Shown here: in pieces, positions 60,670 through 64,000 of the stretch
Layout: each line of letters opens with the position of its first letter
Position numbering within the stretch: the stretch's first letter is position 1
Assembly: GCA_020465985.1 (NCBI GenBank)
Contig: JAANYP010001201.1
Location: 50,204-114,203 of the forward strand
Direction of reading: 5' to 3'
Origin: Centrapalus pauciflorus
Taxonomy: Eukaryota; Streptophyta; Magnoliopsida; Asterales; Asteraceae
DNA length: 64,000 nt
Position numbers and translations under genes: made by a program
The notes under the pieces: generated by a model
The model's input: the letters and a program-made list of their open reading frames with translations, nothing else
Databases searched by the model: none
Told to the model about the DNA's origin: nothing

Positions 60670-61719
60670 GTTTCAGTAGTATGTACCGAAACCTTTTGTA
60701 GTCTCGGTAGGTTTCATTATACCGAAACCTTTAGAGAGTTTCGGTACATGTGATGGTTTCGGTACATAAAGGTTTCAGTAGTGTGGGTTTCTGTACTATG
60801 TGAGTTTCAGTATCATGTACCGAAACCTTAAGGTTTCGATACCTCCAAGTTTCACTAATATGGGTTTCGGTAGAGGGTTTCGGTATATGTACCGAAACCT
60901 TTAAGGTTTCGGTACCTCCAAACTTGTCTCGGTACCATGTAAACGCACAGTACGCATACTTGTAAATTTTTTTACAATCATACTTATAACTCGATTTAGG
61001 ACCCAAAAATTTGTACATAACTTCTACAACACTAGATTTACACAAACCCATCAAAATATTTGACATGCATCAACATTTTGAATCCTCAATCTAATATTCG
61101 GTTTTCATCCAAAACTAAACCATAAACCCTTAAATTCGAAATTTTTGAGAGATATTTACCTTAAATCGATGCTTGTAGTGTTTATAGTTCCTCCAATGCA
61201 ACCCGAATCCAAGTTTTCAGCTACCAATTTGAGGTTTTATTTGATTCTTGATTTGAGATAAAGAACCCGTGGGTTTTTCTTTTAAAGAGAGAGAGCAGAG
61301 AGTTGAGATTTTGTTGAAATGAAAGACTTTGAAGTCTTTTATTTCCAACTTTTGGCTATTAACTTCTTTAACCCCTCAACTTATCTATCTTTCATCAAAT
61401 AAAGATTCCCCTCTTTATTTCATCATCATTATAATTTTTAATCGTCATTCTAAATAAATTATACTTCGAAATTCTAAAATTTCTTAATTCCTTAAAATAG
61501 CAACCAACTTCTTAAACTCCATTAAATAAAGATTCAATCTTTATTTTACCCTTTCAACCACTTAATAATAATTATATTAACTTAATAAATTGAAATTATC
61601 AATTTCTAAATCAAACAACCAACTTTTATAATTATTCCAAATGCAATCCAACTTAAATTAAAATTTTAAACTAATAAACCACAAATACAATAATTTAATT
61701 TCTAGGATGTTACAAATTT

Positions 61720-62138
61720 AGGATTTTATTAATTTAATTAAGGGTTTGATTTTTGGGGTTTTAGATAAACATGCCTTAGAGATAAACTTGATTTTCTAGG
61801 TTTATCCTAAATCCTATTTATCTAGAAATCACCTTAATTTAAATAAAATGCTTATCCTAAAGGTTTTAGAATATCATAATTTATTAGGATAAACTTGTAT
61901 TATCCTAGGTTTAAATTTTGAGGATTTATATGGTTATATATATAGGTTTCGGATTTAATATATATTTAATAATTAAATGTTTCTTATTTTATTTAAATAT
62001 TGAAACCGAAATATATATATAAAAAATAAATATCAATTTAAACCCTAATATTTTAATTTGTTTAAAATAGACCCCTTAATTTTAAAAGTTTAAAATTAAA
62101 CCCCTAAGATTTAAAAGAAATTTATATATGTATTATTG

Positions 62139-62205
<67 letters not shown>

Positions 62206-62899
62206 TTTAATAATTACATCGTCAGTCAATTGATAAATCGGCTCACCCATAGTGAACAAACTATAAACGAGGTATATGGCGGGTCGCTCTGCTTCCCTAA
62301 AGGAGTAGGTTTTTAACAGCTTCGCGCTGACCTACCTCCTCCGCTTTGATGTGCGTTCAATGGAGCTACCGAGGACTTTTGATAGGATGGTGTCCAGATT
62401 AAAAGTATAATCTAAAGTATTAAAACAAAATTCCCGTTTTAGATATATCAAAAGTGAATTAGTATGCAAATCCATGAAAAATGCACATCTCCTATATGCA
62501 CTGTTAGTGGAGCGTGTGTATTGACCGGCACACTAATGAGAGACATATTAGGAGGTGATGTAGGACTCGCGATTCCCGGACTGATCTGTGCCGGGTCTTA
62601 CGCAGTTTTGCATGGTTAGATTCACCATCTTGTCCGTGATCCTCGGCAACCCAGTCACGGATAGTAGTTGAGCATAACCGAGATTAACATGCCATTGATA
62701 AGATTCAATGAATCTCAAAAGATCTAGGAATTTCATAGAGATTGAAATCGACAAGAGTTTGTCCACCTAAAATAAATTCGTGGCGTGATTACGGCGACCC
62801 TTTTCATAAAACAAATCGAAAATATGGATCCTAGCCTTAATTGAAATTGGGTAAATTGTTTAAGGAATACTTCATACTAACTAAAACTTTATCTCACAG
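61720..62899 (+). other. Leader of D, second part
   Basis: Long untranslated leader; with the part before E it totals about 1.55 kb. It starts AT-rich with a TA microsatellite (62138-62203) and turns GC-richer at about 62220. A likely stem there pairs GGAGTAGGT (62303-62311) with ACCTACCTCC (62331-62340). Long structured leaders are known in several plant Copia lineages. No gene is seen. Confidence 0.7.
62138..62203. repeat. TA microsatellite in the D leader
   Basis: About 65 bp of alternating T and A. Confidence 0.95.
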
Positions 62900-63798
62900 A
62901 TGTCTACTTCTACTGGTACTCCCACTCCTGCTCCCAACCACGCATCCAACTTCTCACTCCTTTCGTTCTGGGTAGGGAAAAACTATCCGGTCCGAACTAT
63001 GTGGACTGGATGAGAAACCTCAGGTTTACGCTGAGGTACGAGAACAAGGAGTATGTTCTCGATGAACAAATTCCCACACTGAATGAGAATCCCACCCAGG
63101 AGGAAATGGACGCACACCAGAAACATTATGATTATGCAAACAAAGTGTCCTGCATCATGGCGTCATCCATGGTTCCTGAGCTTGCTAAAGCCTTCGAGAA
63201 TACATGGGCCTTTGAGATGAATCAGCAGCTGCGAGAGATGTTTGAGGCTAAGCCGAGCAAAGAGCGCCTTGATGTGGTAAGATCCCTCATGGCCTGCAAA
63301 CCAAAACCTGGAACATCTATCTGCACTTTCGTCCTTGAGATGAATGGGTACTTCGACCGGCTGGAGGCTCTCAATATGGTGTTTGACTCTGAGTTCTCCA
63401 CCAATATCATTCTTTCTGGACTGCCCACCATCTATAATCAGTTCGTACTCTCCTATCAGATGAACATGAATCAGAAGGAGACGTCAATTATGGAACTGCA
63501 TAATCTGCTCCGAACCGCTGAACAGGGCATCAAGAAAGATGAGACCCCTGTGGCCCCTGTGCTTACTGTCGGTAAGGCCTCAAAGAAACGAAAGTCATCC
63601 TGGAAGGCCCCAAAAGGAAAGTCCAAGAAAGGGTCTCAAGGGAGAACAGAGTCTGGTATTGTGCCTACTAAAGATCCGAAGGAAGCAGTATGCTTTTACT
63701 GCAATGGCAAGGGGCACTGGAAGCGAAGCTGCCCATCATATATGAAGGACCTTAAAGACGGCAAAGTCGAAAGGCCAGCACCTCAGGTATGTTCATGA
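62900..63798 (+). pseudogene. gag: Copia gag of D, one early frameshift
   Basis: ATG at 62900-62902 opens MSTSTGTPTPAPNHASNF. A one-base loss near 62961 sends this frame to a stop (TGA 63010-63012), and the real protein goes on in the next frame (REKLSGPNYVDWMRNLRFTL). From there 265 codons are open: the Copia gag domain (KEYVLDEQIP; MNGYFDRLEALN; ILSGLPTIYNQFV), a Lys/Ser/Gly-rich basic stretch, and one CCHC knuckle (CFYCNGKGHWKRSC). The frame ends at TGA 63796-63798 after a second shift. The DWMRNLRF and KEYVLDEQ motifs recall the Angela/BARE group, but the lineage is not certain. Confidence 0.85.
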
Positions 63799-64000
63799 TC
63801 GAACTCCATAACACTTCTATCTCTAATTTATGGGTTCTTGATACAGGATGTGGTACTCACATTAGCTCTGTATTGCAGGAACTAAGGGAAAGTAGAAGCT
63901 TGAAGCATGGAGAACTGAACCTAATCATGGGGAATCGAAAGATCACGCCTGTGAAGAAAGTCGGAAGGTTCCAGCTCGTGCTTAGATCAGGAGTAGAGAT
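63787..64000 (+). pseudogene. pol: Start of D pol: aspartic protease, runs off the window
   Basis: In the frame after the shift near 63787 the sequence reads GMFMIELHNTSISNLW, then the protease site VLDTGCGTHIS. It is open to position 64000. In one-ORF Copia elements this follows gag in the same frame, so the shift near 63787 is probably a mutation rather than programmed. Confidence 0.82.

Larger units (their letters stand above)
58883..61714 (-). repeat. 5' LTR of Gypsy E
   Basis: 2832 bp. Compared with the left LTR it lacks about 11 bp near 58905 and about 30 bp near 58973, and its microsatellite is shorter. It is otherwise nearly identical. It is followed by AATTT (61715-61719), a perfect copy of 52981-52985. 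Confidence 0.93.

Overview
The window is repeat-rich plant nuclear DNA made almost entirely of LTR retrotransposons. No convincing host gene, tRNA, rRNA or CRISPR array was found. Sirevirus-type Copia elements, chromodomain-bearing Gypsy elements and initiator-Met-tRNA primer sites indicate a flowering plant with a large genome. Asteraceae (lettuce-like) is a guess from memory of similar families, not something the sequence proves.

Layout. 1-531: a flank with an 11-copy array of CTCGAAT spaced 21-22 bp. 532-10439: minus-strand Sirevirus-like Copia element A1 (3' LTR, an extra ORF of about 1385 codons in the env position, pol, end of gag), cut by a 25-N gap (10440-10464). 10465-20839: second, indel-ridden minus-strand copy A2 of the same family (extra ORF, pol, gag, 5' LTR). 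A1 and A2 look like two different insertions joined at the gap, not one element. 20840-21955: TTCGAA-rich flank. 21956-30352: plus-strand Gypsy tandem F (truncated LTR, gag plus deleted pol, complete LTR, second gag), i.e. LTR-internal-LTR-internal. 30353-32852: Gypsy G fragment (LTR end, gag, protease).

From there the window is a nest. Gypsy C (LTR from 32853) sits in G. Copia B (minus, from 38591) sits in the 3' LTR of C. Copia D (plus, from 51824) sits in the 5' LTR of B. Gypsy E (minus, 52986-61714, perfect AATTT target duplication) sits in the leader of D. D resumes at 61720 and its gag and protease run to the window edge. The right halves of D, B, C and G should lie beyond position 64000.

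Points of biological interest. E has near-identical LTRs, an intact target duplication and a continuous 438-codon gag, but its pol is reduced to about 1.5 kb of remnants, so it looks like a gag-only non-autonomous element mobilised in trans. The Sirevirus-like copies carry a very long extra ORF after pol. In A1 it is broken only by four Gln-to-stop changes. Most premature stops in the window whose ancestral codon can be inferred are single C-to-T changes in Gln or Arg codons, as expected from decay of methylated cytosine. LTRs of different families share a near-palindromic ACTCGGCGAGT motif. A foldback element of about 308 bp with 130-bp arms lies in the LTR of C.
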